Source of the DNA: Allorhizobium ampelinum S4
GTDB lineage: Bacteria > Pseudomonadota > Alphaproteobacteria > Rhizobiales > Rhizobiaceae
DNA: 64,000 nucleotides
NCBI RefSeq assembly: GCF_000016285.1
Contig: NC_011981.1
Span: 567,776 to 631,775, forward strand
Direction of reading: 5' to 3'
Position numbers and translations under genes: made by a program. Below the pieces are notes generated by a model. The model did no database searches. It saw only the letters and a list, made by a program, of their open reading frames with translations, and was not told the DNA's origin. Shown piece after piece: positions 43,830 to 52,419 of this stretch (its first letter is position 1; each line of letters opens with the position of its first letter).

Positions 43830-44363
43830 TTACAGGTTCTGCACGTTTTTCAACATGATCCGCATCACCCGGATGGTTGCCTCGAGGTCCTGGGGATCTG
43901 CACCCTCAATCAATGTTTCCTCACGCGCGAGCGCGATCCGCATGATCTCTTCGTGAAGGTCATAGCCCCTCTGGTTCAGGCGCCAGCGCTTCTTGCGCGG
44001 GTCCGTCTCCGAGACCTCCGAGTCGAGATAGCCCTGCTCATCGAGCGTCGCCAGAGCGCGGCTTGCGGCGGCCTTGTCAAGATTGATGACATCACAGATG
44101 CGCCCCGCCGTGATGTTGGGCTCGATCGCCAGCATGGATACCGCGCGCCACTCGCTGATACCGATGCCGAAGCGCTCACGGTAAACGCTTGAGGCCCCAC
44201 GCGATAGGGCATTGTTGATGCTGGACAAGAAGAAGGGCGTGTAATTCGAGATATCGAGAATTTCGACGCCATCGCGTGTGGTCGTCGGACTGGATATGCG
44301 GTCTTGCGGGCAGCGTGCGCCAGTTTTCACCCGCACGCTTGTTGGCCTCTTGGCAGATGTCAT
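43830..44363 (-). CDS. MarR-family regulator of the P450 operon
   Basis: 177 residues with the MarR winged HTH: NITAGRICDVINLDKAAASRALATLDEQG and DPRKKRWRLNQRGYDLHE. Its ATG overlaps the ferredoxin reductase stop by four bases, making it the last gene of the P450 operon. Two copies of an AGTTG-N6-CAACT dyad lie upstream of the first gene and are the natural candidates for its operator, giving negative feedback. The aromatic acid substrate is the expected inducer by analogy with MarR regulators of aromatic catabolism. Confidence 0.88.
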   Translation of the reverse strand: MTSAKRPTSVRVKTGARCPQDRISSPTTTRDGVEILDISNYTPFFLSSINNALSRGASSVYRERFGIGISEWRAVSMLAIEPNITAGRICDVINLDKAAASRALATLDEQGYLDSEVSETDPRKKRWRLNQRGYDLHEEIMRIALAREETLIEGADPQDLEATIRVMRIMLKNVQNL

Positions 44364-45598
44364 GCGGCGCGTGCTTTCCTCGATTTCGACAGTGCCGTGA
44401 TATCATAGTTGCATTGCACAAGCTCATCGGCTGTCACCCCTTCTGGCGACTTTAGAAGCTGACGTGCGGCCATGTGCTCGGCTGCGGCATTGACCGTCTC
44501 CACTGCACGCAATTTGCCCGATTTGAAGCGAAATACAAGCCTTCGCCCGTTTTCACCTTCAAGGGGATGATCCTCATCGCCCGATACCGCAAGACCTGCA
44601 ATCTGCAACTTCCATGGCCCCTGATCGCTCCAGAACCAAGGCAAGGCCTCATAGGGTTCGGATTTTCCCGTGAGCCGACGAGCGATTGTTCGGGCGTGGT
44701 CGGTGGCGGCCTGGACGGATTCAAGCCGCGTCAACTCCCCCGTGACCGGATCTGGAAAGGCTGCACAGTCGCCGAGGCCCGAAATGGCTGGATCGGCGGT
44801 GAGAAGATACGCATCCACAGCGATACCGTTGGCAATCTCAAGCCCAGCGTTTCTGGCAAGTTCCACATTGGGTCGCACGCCAACAGCAAGCAGCACCATG
44901 TCACCGGGAATAATTGCTCCGCTAAGAAGGCGAACACCCACAACCCCGCCATCCTCACTCCGCAGGATCTCGTTGACGGGGTCCCCGAAGTGCAGCGACA
45001 CGCCGTGCATCTCGTGGAAGGTCTGAAAGAATCCGGACATAGCGCGAGAAACGGCACGAGCCATAAGGCGTTCCGTTGCCTCGACGACGGTGACGGAGTG
45101 GCCGATGGATGCCGCAACAGCGGCGAATTCGAGGCCGATAAAGCCGCCCCCGATCACCACAGGGTGGCGACGACCCCGCGCGAGAGCTTCGCGCAGGGCA
45201 TCCGCATCGGCTGCGGTGCGCAAGGCGAAGACATCGCTCCCCTCCAGGCCACGGATCGGCGGGATGAGGTTACGCGCGCCGGTTGCCAGCACGAGATGGT
45301 TATAGCCGATACGGGCACCGCTCTTGGTCGCCACAGTTCGCGTCACCCGATCGATATGAATGGCCGGGTCCCCGGCTATCAGGCCGATTTTGTTTCGGTG
45401 AAAGAAGCTGTCGGGCCTCAGCTCAATGCTCTCGGCACGGCCATCTTTTAAATAAGCCTTGGAAAGCGGCGGACGCTGGTAAGGCAGGCCTGTTTCCTCT
45501 CCGATCAAGGTGATCTCCCCGGAAAACCCCTCCTGACGAAGGCTCGCAGCCAACTGGAACCCTCCCTGGCCGGAGCCAATGATGGCCACCTGGTTCAT
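44360..45598 (-). CDS. NADH-dependent ferredoxin reductase of a class I P450 system
   Basis: About 412 residues from the ATG at 45598, which overlaps the ferredoxin stop (ATGA). It matches putidaredoxin/rhodocoxin reductases: FAD motif IIGSGQGGFQLAASL at the start, LPYQRPPLSKAYL near 45, an NAD motif VVIGGGFIGLEFAAVAAS near 150, and GLGDCAAFPDP near 275. It passes electrons from NADH to the 2Fe-2S ferredoxin encoded next to it. It is intact, with the usual C-terminal dimer-like domain. Confidence 0.93.
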   Translation of the reverse strand: MNQVAIIGSGQGGFQLAASLRQEGFSGEITLIGEETGLPYQRPPLSKAYLKDGRAESIELRPDSFFHRNKIGLIAGDPAIHIDRVTRTVATKSGARIGYNHLVLATGARNLIPPIRGLEGSDVFALRTAADADALREALARGRRHPVVIGGGFIGLEFAAVAASIGHSVTVVEATERLMARAVSRAMSGFFQTFHEMHGVSLHFGDPVNEILRSEDGGVVGVRLLSGAIIPGDMVLLAVGVRPNVELARNAGLEIANGIAVDAYLLTADPAISGLGDCAAFPDPVTGELTRLESVQAATDHARTIARRLTGKSEPYEALPWFWSDQGPWKLQIAGLAVSGDEDHPLEGENGRRLVFRFKSGKLRAVETVNAAAEHMAARQLLKSPEGVTADELVQCNYDITALSKSRKARAA

Positions 45599-45918
45599 GT
45601 TTGGCTCTCCGGAAGATGGATGACGAGACCATCGAGATGTGGTTTGATGCGAATCTGGCACGAGAGACGGCTGGATGGCCTTATCGCGCAGATGACGCTC
45701 TCCAGCATATCCTCTTCTCCATCAGCACGAACGCCAACGGTTTCGACCCACGTGTCATCGACATAGCAATGACAGGTTGCGCACATCATGGAGCCGCCGC
45801 ATTCACCGATGATGCCATCGATATCGTTCGTAAGTGCCACGCGCATGACGCTATCACCGTCGGCGGCATCGACAACCGATTGCGCGCCGTTATGGGAGAT
45901 GAAAGTGATCCTGGTCAT
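45595..45918 (-). CDS. 2Fe-2S ferredoxin of a class I P450 system
   Basis: 107 residues, vertebrate-type/putidaredoxin group: cluster ligands in GECGGSMMCATCHCYV near 39-52 (C-x5-C-x2-C) and the fourth cysteine in SRLSCQIRI near 86. It lies 8 bases after the P450 stop and overlaps the reductase start. It serves as the shuttle between the reductase and the P450 heme. Confidence 0.94.
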   Translation of the reverse strand: MTRITFISHNGAQSVVDAADGDSVMRVALTNDIDGIIGECGGSMMCATCHCYVDDTWVETVGVRADGEEDMLESVICAIRPSSRLSCQIRIKPHLDGLVIHLPESQT

Positions 45919-45926
45919 GTGATCTC

Positions 45927-47150
45927 CTATTTCGCGATGAATTCGAGAGGCATGCGGTCGAGGGCATGGATTGCGTTGTTGGGACGCCAGACGACCTCTC
46001 CGTCGAATTCAATGCGGTCCACTTTCGCCGCCATCACCGTGAGCAGTGTTTCGAGTTCCAGCCGCGCGATGTTCTGCCCAACGCAACCGTGGATGCCCGC
46101 CCCGAACGCCATATGTCCTGCCGGCCTGCGGTCTATGCGGAAGCTTTCCGGGGCCTCCCATTTCTCTGGGTCCAGGTTAGCCGCCCCAAGGACGCAAATG
46201 ATCTTGCTGCCTTCGGCGATCTTCAAACCTGCGATTTCGGTATCGACAGCGGCGGTCCGACCGAATGTGTGCACCGGAGATGTATACCGCAGAACCTCCT
46301 CGAAGCAGGGGCGTGCCAGCGAAGGGTCGACCTTGAGCCGTTCGTATTCCGCCGGATTGGATGCGAGGCACCAAAGGGCATTGCCGATCCCGGTCACGGT
46401 CGTGTCGACCCCGGCTGACAGGAACGAGCGGATCAGCAAACCGGCTTCTTCCTGCGTGATTTCTCCGGCATCCGCCGCTTCGTAAATGATCGCCCCCATG
46501 CCGTCAGGGCGCAGCCGCGAGCGGGCGCAGGCGGACATGATCCAGGGAACGATTTCGGGGATCATGGCACCAGCCTTGCGGCGCAGCGCGTTGTCCGGCC
46601 CCATGGAGTTGAAAACCATCGCGCCGTAATCGACCAGGGGACGCGGGTCGTGATCCACCATTCCGAGCGCCTCGGGAAAAACAGCGGTTGGAAAGGCCTC
46701 TGCAAGTTCCACCACCGCTTCGAAACGTCGCTTTTCCAGAAGCGCATCCACGATCTCCACGGCCTTCACACGGAAATCCTCCTTGAATTTCGAGATGGCC
46801 TTGGGGGAAAGAGCCCGCGCCATGACCTTGCGCGTGCGTGCGTGCTCCGGCGGGTCCACTTCCAGGATGATTGACGGCGGACGCCAGGGCGTACCATAGC
46901 GGAAATCATTCAGGCCAACTCCCCTTGAGGAGACGAAGCGCGCGTGGTCGGAAAAAATTTCCTTCGTCTCCTCATAGCGGCCGGATGCGAGAATGGAATA
47001 TTTTGGAATATAGACCAGCGGCCCCTTCGCACGCAGCTCTGCATAATAGGCGTTCGGATCAGCGAGGACCGCCTCGTCGTAAGGATCGATATCCCAGACG
47101 GGGATGCCTTCGGCAGGTTCGAAAACGCGATGCCCTTCGATCATGTTCAC
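45927..47150 (-). CDS. Cytochrome P450, CYP199A-like (aromatic acid monooxygenase)
   Basis: 407 residues from a GTG at 47150 preceded by AGGAGG. All P450 landmarks are present: the I-helix oxygen motif AGVDTTVTG near 245, the ExxR in FEEVLRY near 288, and the heme loop MAFGAGIHGCVGQ with its cysteine near 355. The SSRGVGLNDFRYGTPWRPPS stretch and the following ILEVDPPEH strongly recall CYP199A2/A4, which oxidise para-substituted benzoates such as 4-methoxybenzoate. The gene starts the P450-ferredoxin-reductase-MarR operon and overlaps a short leader ORF by four bases. The family call is strong; the substrate is inferred. Confidence 0.92.
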   Translation of the reverse strand: MNMIEGHRVFEPAEGIPVWDIDPYDEAVLADPNAYYAELRAKGPLVYIPKYSILASGRYEETKEIFSDHARFVSSRGVGLNDFRYGTPWRPPSIILEVDPPEHARTRKVMARALSPKAISKFKEDFRVKAVEIVDALLEKRRFEAVVELAEAFPTAVFPEALGMVDHDPRPLVDYGAMVFNSMGPDNALRRKAGAMIPEIVPWIMSACARSRLRPDGMGAIIYEAADAGEITQEEAGLLIRSFLSAGVDTTVTGIGNALWCLASNPAEYERLKVDPSLARPCFEEVLRYTSPVHTFGRTAAVDTEIAGLKIAEGSKIICVLGAANLDPEKWEAPESFRIDRRPAGHMAFGAGIHGCVGQNIARLELETLLTVMAAKVDRIEFDGEVVWRPNNAIHALDRMPLEFIAK

Positions 47151-47272
47151 AGCGATGTCCTCCTCGCGCCTTGGAGCAGCTGCCGCCGACCTTCGAGGGC
47201 GTCAATCCAGCTGTTGCTCGCCCATGGCAAGGCTATCGCGGCCGCAAAAACGGCGCGTGGAATCATGTTCAT
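47147..47272 (-). CDS. Short leader ORF (41 aa) coupled to the P450 gene
   Basis: The ATG at 47272 follows GGGAGGATTTCAAG and gives MNMIPRAVFAAAIALPWASN, ending in a TGA that overlaps the GTG of the P450 gene (GTGA). Its first codons nearly repeat the P450 start: TGAACATGAT occurs at both. It has no recognised domain, though the N-terminal 17 residues are hydrophobic. It may be a translational coupler or a by-product of a local duplication. Confidence 0.5.
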   Translation of the reverse strand: MNMIPRAVFAAAIALPWASNSWIDALEGRRQLLQGARRTSL

Positions 47273-47332
47273 CTTGAAATCCTCCCAAAGTTCGTTGACG
47301 CCCGCCTCCTCCTCAGGCGTCAGGGCGTCACG

Positions 47333-47348
47333 AGTTGCGTTCGCAACT
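47333..47348. promoter_or_regulatory. Operator copy 1, AGTTG-N6-CAACT
   Basis: Core AGTTG and CAACT arms sit inside a longer perfect dyad, CGAGTTGCG-TT-CGCAACTCG (47331-47350). It lies about 60 bases upstream of the leader ORF. It is the likely binding site for the operon's own MarR protein. Confidence 0.75.
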
Positions 47349-47368
47349 CGCTAAGTTGTGCCGTTATG

Positions 47369-47384
47369 AGTTGTGATGTCAACT
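47369..47384. promoter_or_regulatory. Operator copy 2, AGTTG-N6-CAACT
   Basis: Second copy of the same dyad, 36 bases centre to centre from the first, overlapping a minus-strand TTGACA hexamer (47382-47377). A further AAGTTGTG half-site lies between the copies at 47353-47360. Confidence 0.7.
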
Positions 47385-47520
47385 AGAAACTTGAGTGCGG
47401 GGTCCTCAATGAGTTTAATTCCGAGAGGCGCAGTGCCCCGGGCCGCTTCCGAGCTTTCGACGGTTTGTCGCGCCGATCAGTCGCCAAAGGCTGGTGGTCG
47501 TTGCATCTGACTGATGGCTC

Positions 47521-47816
47521 TCAGATTCTGGCCCTCCGGCTCAGCGTGGTGTGCTCGGGCACAGCCAAATCCGTCGCCATCATGTCCAAAACAGAGTTCA
47601 AAAGACCCTCGGCTTGGCGCAAACACAATTCGAATCTCATGCCCAGCATCGGCGTGGTTTCGATCGCCAGATCAATATAGCGCGGCTGGCCACCACGCGT
47701 CTTGCGGCATGGGGCTGCCCAGCCCGCCAGCGCTTCTGGCGCTATCCAAAGGGTTAAACTGCCACGCGGCGAAGGCCGGCTTCATATTCCGCCCAGTTCG
47801 CCACTTTCAACTTCAT
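47521..47816 (-). pseudogene. IS5-type transposase remnant (N-terminal part, frameshifted)
   Basis: Reverse-strand translation from the ATG at 47816 gives MKLKVANWAEYEAGLRR, then a frameshift at about 47762. In the next frame it continues as LTLWIAPEALAGW and RGGQPRYIDLAIETTPMLGM, then LCLRQAEGLLNSVLDMMATD and VPEHTTLSRRA, ending at a stop. This is the start of a DDE transposase of the IS5 family. The catalytic centre and C-terminus are missing. It lies between the P450 and aldehyde dehydrogenase clusters. Confidence 0.8.
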
Positions 47817-48002
47817 CTTACCGATATGCGGGCGGCGTTATGTTTGTGCGGCAAGTTGAATCAATCAACCTATTTTTGATCCTGGCAGCATAGATCCAAA
47901 ACATTGACATTTGGCCCGTGCGCCAATCCCGCACTTCCTGCAATCAGATCCCACAATGGCCGTGAAATCGACTTCGCTCAATCAATCGTCATCGCACAAA
48001 GA

Positions 48003-48024
48003 GCGCGGCCCTTTCGAGCCGCGC
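48003..48024 (-). terminator. Terminator of the aldehyde dehydrogenase transcript
   Basis: Seven-base GC arms GCGCGGC/GCCGCGC with an eight-base loop, followed on the minus strand by TCTTTGTG. It lies 20 bases past the aldehyde dehydrogenase stop. Confidence 0.65.
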
Positions 48025-48044
48025 CCATAACGATGTTAAGCCAC

Positions 48045-49472
48045 TCAGGCGGCTGCGTTGATGACCAGCGTTTGCGAATTGGTATATTCGCTGAGGCCCT
48101 CAAGCGCATTTTCAATGCCGATGCCGGATTGCTTGTGACCACCAAAGGCCACATGGGGCGAGAAGCTGTGAATCTCGTTGACCCAGACAGTCCCGGCTTC
48201 GATCCGCTCGGCGATGCCGCGTGCCGCAGCAATGTCCTTGCTCCATACGGAGGCGGCAAGGCCATATTCCGTATTGTTGGCGCGATGGATCACATCGTCG
48301 ATATCCTTAAACTTCAGAAGCGGCAGAACAGGGCCGAAGGCTTCCTCGACCACCACGCGGCTATCCTCCGGTGGATTATCAATGATGGTGACAGGCACGA
48401 AGAAGCCCTTGCGGTCCTCAACTTCGCCGCCCAGCAGAAAGTGGAGGCCTTTGTCCTTCGCATCAGCCAAAAGATTTTTCAGCTTCTCAAACTGCATGCG
48501 GTTCTGAATAGGACCGAGATCCGTTCCCTGTTCGGCACCGTCGCCAACCTTCACGGTTCTGGCATAGGCCACCAGAGCCTCGGCCAGTTCATCATAAACG
48601 TCTTCGTGGATGTAAAGCCGCTTGGCCGCGACGCAGAATTGGGCGCTGTTCTGGAAGGCCGCCCAGAATAGCTTTTCGGCAGTTTCCTTGACGTTGACAT
48701 CCGGCAGCACAATGGCCGGGTCGTTGCCGCCAAGCTCCAGCGTGATCCGCTTGAGATTGCCTGAGCATGCCTCCATGATCTTGCGGCCCGTGGCTGTGGA
48801 GCCGGTGAAGCTGATCTTGCTGATGTCCTTGTGCTGCGTCAGCCAGGAGCCGAGGTCGTTGCCGCCAGAAACCACGTTAAGCACGCCCGGCGGCAGAATA
48901 TCGCGGACAATCTCGCCCAGTTTCAGCGTGCACAAAGGCGTATAGGGCGAGGGTTTCAACACCATGGTGTTGCCAGCAACCAGTGCAGGCGCGATCTTCC
49001 ACACGGCCAGCAGGATCGGAAAATTCCATGGCGTGATGCCGCCAACAACACCAAGCGGAACGCGCCGTGTCTCCACCGTGCGCCCATCGGTTTTCTCAGC
49101 CACATGAAGGGGCAGCTCCTGTTTGGCAATTTCCCGGCACCAGAAGGCAGAGCCGCCAACCTCCCATTCGGCCCCCTTGAACGCCTTGCCCTGTTCCCGC
49201 GTCAAAAGACGCATGAACTCTTCCGCATGGGCCTCGATGGCATCGCCAAGGCGGGCAACAAAGGCCTGACGCTCGCTCAATGGGCGGGCCGACCATGCCG
49301 GAAAGGCTGCCTTTGCAGCGGATACGGCCGCCTCCAGCTGCTCACGGCTGGCGTCGGGTGCCTTGGCAATCACCTCTTCGGTGGCGGGGTTGAAGACCTC
49401 AAAGCTGGATGTCGCACTGACGGCCTTGCCGTCGATGGTCATCGTATAATCCCCATTGAAATTGATGGACAT
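48045..49472 (-). CDS. NAD(P)-dependent aldehyde dehydrogenase
   Basis: 475 residues, ALDH superfamily: GVVGGITPWNFPILLAVWKI near 140, the FTGSTATGRKI cofactor turn near 225, the active-site glutamate in LELGGNDPAIV near 248, and the catalytic cysteine in QNSAQFCVAAKR near 282. It is the second gene of a minus-strand pair with the acyl-CoA synthetase (61 bases apart) and starts after GGGAGGTTCC. The context with acyl-CoA synthetase and the methylcrotonyl-CoA pathway suggests an aldehyde such as 3-methylbutanal, which is inference. Confidence 0.93.
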   Translation of the reverse strand: MSINFNGDYTMTIDGKAVSATSSFEVFNPATEEVIAKAPDASREQLEAAVSAAKAAFPAWSARPLSERQAFVARLGDAIEAHAEEFMRLLTREQGKAFKGAEWEVGGSAFWCREIAKQELPLHVAEKTDGRTVETRRVPLGVVGGITPWNFPILLAVWKIAPALVAGNTMVLKPSPYTPLCTLKLGEIVRDILPPGVLNVVSGGNDLGSWLTQHKDISKISFTGSTATGRKIMEACSGNLKRITLELGGNDPAIVLPDVNVKETAEKLFWAAFQNSAQFCVAAKRLYIHEDVYDELAEALVAYARTVKVGDGAEQGTDLGPIQNRMQFEKLKNLLADAKDKGLHFLLGGEVEDRKGFFVPVTIIDNPPEDSRVVVEEAFGPVLPLLKFKDIDDVIHRANNTEYGLAASVWSKDIAAARGIAERIEAGTVWVNEIHSFSPHVAFGGHKQSGIGIENALEGLSEYTNSQTLVINAAA

Positions 49473-49533
49473 GATGGAACCTCCCGTTTCCAGCGCGCAA
49501 AACGCGCAAATATTGACAAATGCCGACCGCCGC

Positions 49534-51036
49534 TCAGGCGGGGACGTTGGCCTCTCGCAGCGAGCGGCGTAGAACTTTTCCGGTGCTGTTTTTCGGCAGA
49601 TCTTCGACGAAAATCACCCGTCGCGGAATTTTGTAGGATGCCAGATGCTTGCGGCAGTGGTTGAGCAAAGCCTCCTCGCTCAATGCCACATCGCGGTGAG
49701 GCACAACGAAGGCCTGGGCAATCTCACCCTTTTCCTCATCAGCAATGCCCGCAACAGCCACCATGGCAACAGCCGGATGCATGGCAATCACCTGCTCAAG
49801 CTCTGCCGGATATACATTATAGCCAGCGGTGATGATCATGTCCTTCTTGCGATCAACCACGAAGATATAGCCATCCGCGTCGGTGCGGGCGATGTCGCCG
49901 GTCGCAAGCCAGCCGTCAGGGTCTATCGCCTCAATGGTGGCAGCCTCGTTGCGCCAATAGCCCTTTGTGACCATGGCACCACGCACCAGCAATTCACCGG
50001 GTCTGCCGGGCGTGGCCTCGCGCTTTGGCTCCTCCAGATCGGCGAGGCGCACCTCCAAACCCGGCATCGGCAGTCCGATTGATCCGGGGCGCGGGCTCCA
50101 GTAGGGCGAGTGCGTGATGGCAGGGCCTGCAACCTCGGTCATGCCCCACAATTCCAGAAGCGGGCAGCCAAAGCGGCTTGTCACGGCATCAATCTTGGCA
50201 GTCGGCATGGTCTGGCCGCCAACGGTGCAGCGCGTCAGGCTTGTCAGGCCGGCGTTCGCGATGTTCGGATGGGCGAGCATCTGGTAGAACATGGTCGGCA
50301 CACCCTCGAAAAGCGTGGCTTTTTCCGCGCTGATCAGCCGCAAAGCCTCGGCGGCATCGAAGCGCGGCGTGGTAATCAGCCGCGACCCGACGAGAAAGGT
50401 CGCATTCATGACGATATTGCCGTAAACATGCGGAAACGGCAGAGAGGTCAGCACGGCGTCGCCATCGTGACGCACATGGATGGTGGCCGTGCCCGCCAGA
50501 CTCGCAAAAAGCCCGGCATGGGTCATTGTGGCACCTTTCGGACGCCCGGTTGTGCCAGACGTATAGCCGATGGTGAAAAGATCGTCCGGGCGGCGCTCGA
50601 CTGGAAGCCTATACTCTCCATCGAGAAGTGTTGTGAGTTCTTCCGCCTCCGGGGCCTCGCCCAGCGTAAAAACATGGGCCTTGGTTTTGAAAGAGGCGCG
50701 GCGATCAGCAGGAACGATTAGGGCTGCGGCCTCGGAATTGTCCAGAATGAAGGCGACTTCTTCCGCGCTGAGGAGAAAATTCGCAGGCACGACCACCGCA
50801 CCCAATCTGGCAATGGCATGATAGGCAACCACCCATTGCCAGCCGTTGGGCAAATGCAGCACAATGCGATCACCCGCTCGCAGACCGCGCGCCGCAAACG
50901 CTCCGGCCATGCGCCCTGCCAGATCGTCTATTTCTTGAAAGCTGAAGGAACGCAGGCCGGGAAGGGTCAAGGCGGTCTTATCGCCAAACCGTTGGGCTGC
51001 GTTATACGCCAAATCGCTGATGCGAGATTGTTGCAT
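49534..51036 (-). CDS. Acyl-CoA synthetase (AMP-forming)
   Basis: 500 residues of the ANL superfamily: P-loop YTSGTTGRPKGATMTH near 155-170, WGMTEVAGPA near 300, GWLATGDIART near 380, the hinge VDRKKDMIITAGYNVYP near 400-415, and the catalytic lysine of PKNSTGKVLRR near 485. It activates a carboxylic acid to its CoA thioester. A 27-codon ORF ends 12 bases upstream and overlaps its GAGGGGG ribosome binding site region. Next to MCC, hydratase and HMG-CoA lyase genes, isovalerate or a related branched acid is a likely substrate. Confidence 0.93.
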   Translation of the reverse strand: MQQSRISDLAYNAAQRFGDKTALTLPGLRSFSFQEIDDLAGRMAGAFAARGLRAGDRIVLHLPNGWQWVVAYHAIARLGAVVVPANFLLSAEEVAFILDNSEAAALIVPADRRASFKTKAHVFTLGEAPEAEELTTLLDGEYRLPVERRPDDLFTIGYTSGTTGRPKGATMTHAGLFASLAGTATIHVRHDGDAVLTSLPFPHVYGNIVMNATFLVGSRLITTPRFDAAEALRLISAEKATLFEGVPTMFYQMLAHPNIANAGLTSLTRCTVGGQTMPTAKIDAVTSRFGCPLLELWGMTEVAGPAITHSPYWSPRPGSIGLPMPGLEVRLADLEEPKREATPGRPGELLVRGAMVTKGYWRNEAATIEAIDPDGWLATGDIARTDADGYIFVVDRKKDMIITAGYNVYPAELEQVIAMHPAVAMVAVAGIADEEKGEIAQAFVVPHRDVALSEEALLNHCRKHLASYKIPRRVIFVEDLPKNSTGKVLRRSLREANVPA

Positions 51037-51048
51037 TGTTCGCCCCCT

Positions 51049-51132
51049 CTATGCCATGGCTGGAATAGGAACGGCTTTCACAACACGCGCTTCGCCTTTT
51101 CCGCACACGACGGCGGCATTAAAACGGATCAT
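51049..51132 (-). CDS. Very short ORF (27 aa), possible leader or dehydrogenase remnant
   Basis: The ATG at 51132 is preceded by GAGGGAGG and encodes MIRFNAAVVCGKGEARVVKA plus seven residues, ending just before the acyl-CoA synthetase start. The peptide resembles the N-terminal strand of zinc alcohol dehydrogenases. A GC-rich hairpin with arms CAGCCGCC/GGCGGCTG (51147-51172) lies just upstream. It may be a decayed alcohol dehydrogenase start or a translated leader. Confidence 0.35.
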   Translation of the reverse strand: MIRFNAAVVCGKGEARVVKAVPIPAMA

Positions 51133-51275
51133 GCAGGCCTCCCTCGCAGCCGCCCGCTCCTCCAGGCGGCTGTCTTGATCTTCGCAAAAGCTACAGCCGA
51201 ATAAGGATCAAATCCTGCCAAAGAATTGATGCATTCGGACAACGACAAGGCTGCCTCACGGGTGCGATGCAGCTT

Positions 51276-52292
51276 TCACGACTTATGCGATGATGTACCC
51301 TGCCTTGCAGCAACCGCGAAAGCCCGTGGGGTCTGGCCAGTCCAGGACTTGAATGCACGCACAAAACTTGCCTCTGCATCAAAGCCACATTCGCGGGCAA
51401 TGCGCTTGATCGGCCACTGGGTGGAAGCCAGCAGTCGCTCTGCCAGCCGTTGGCGCGACAGATCTTTCAGCGCCTGAAACGATGTGCCTTCCTGTTTGAT
51501 ATGGCGGTGAAGGCTGCGGGTTGACAGATTGAGCTTTTCTGCCAGGTCATCGATCCCTGCTGCTGGCATGTCATTCAGCAAGCGGAGAATTTCGCGCGAG
51601 AGCAGACGGTCGCGCCGATACTGACGCACCATCAGCGGCAAGGGCCGCCTCAGCATTTGTCGCAAGGCAGCATCATCGCGCAGGACGGGCAGGCCCAGAT
51701 AGGCAGCATCAAAACGAAGGCTTGCCTGATCCGCGCCAAACGACGCAGGGCCATTGAAGAGATAGCGGTAGCTTTCAGCATGCGCTGGTGCGTCGAATGG
51801 AAACGCAACATCAACCAAGGGAATGCGCGTGTCGCCGAGCCACGAGGCCACGCCCTGAAGATTGCGCAGCAGGCTGACCAGACAAAACTCCCGAAAAGCG
51901 CCAAGTTCGCTTTTCTCTTCGATCCGAACCTCAGCCAGATTGCGTCGCGTTTCGAGACTGAGCGTAACATCCTGCGTGATGAGGTTATGATGGCGGCACC
52001 ATCGCGTGATGGCAATGCCCAGCGTGGCCGAGGGCAGTGATGCGCGGCACAGCATGCCATAACTGCCCCACGGCAGGCGGTGGGAAAACCAGCCAAGCGC
52101 CTCATCGTCCAGCTCGCGCATGGCGTGATCTGACAGGCGTTCGAGTTGATCGGCTGTTATTCTGCCATCTGCATGCAGGGTGGCGGGATCAATGCCTGCC
52201 GCGAGAAGCGCTGGCTGCTCTGTCATCCCGCGCTTTTGATAGGCTAAAACAATAGCCAAGGCAAAGCCGGAGGGCGTTCTCGCCTGCGTCAT
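51276..52292 (-). CDS. AraC-family regulator with arabinose-binding-type N-terminal domain
   Basis: About 338 residues from the ATG at 52292 after GGGAGG. The N-terminal 220 residues match the PF12625-type domain of ArgR/OruR-like AraC proteins (ALAIVLAYQKRGMTEQPALL near the start). The C-terminal HTH pair is PAAGIDDLAEKLNLSTRSLH and WPIKRIARECGFDAEASFVR. It sits between the acyl-CoA synthetase/aldehyde dehydrogenase pair and the divergent methylcrotonyl-CoA operon, so it probably activates both. It replaces the MerR-type LiuR usual for liu operons. Confidence 0.9.
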   Translation of the reverse strand: MTQARTPSGFALAIVLAYQKRGMTEQPALLAAGIDPATLHADGRITADQLERLSDHAMRELDDEALGWFSHRLPWGSYGMLCRASLPSATLGIAITRWCRHHNLITQDVTLSLETRRNLAEVRIEEKSELGAFREFCLVSLLRNLQGVASWLGDTRIPLVDVAFPFDAPAHAESYRYLFNGPASFGADQASLRFDAAYLGLPVLRDDAALRQMLRRPLPLMVRQYRRDRLLSREILRLLNDMPAAGIDDLAEKLNLSTRSLHRHIKQEGTSFQALKDLSRQRLAERLLASTQWPIKRIARECGFDAEASFVRAFKSWTGQTPRAFAVAARQGTSSHKS

Positions 52293-52419
52293 GAACCTGC
52301 CTCCCTCTGGCACTATCCATCAATTCTTTGACGGGATTTGCCTATCTTCAATCGCTAGACTGCCACAAAGTCAATAATGACCGGCGCGGCGGAAACGCTT
52401 GCGGCAGAGGAGGCCGGGC

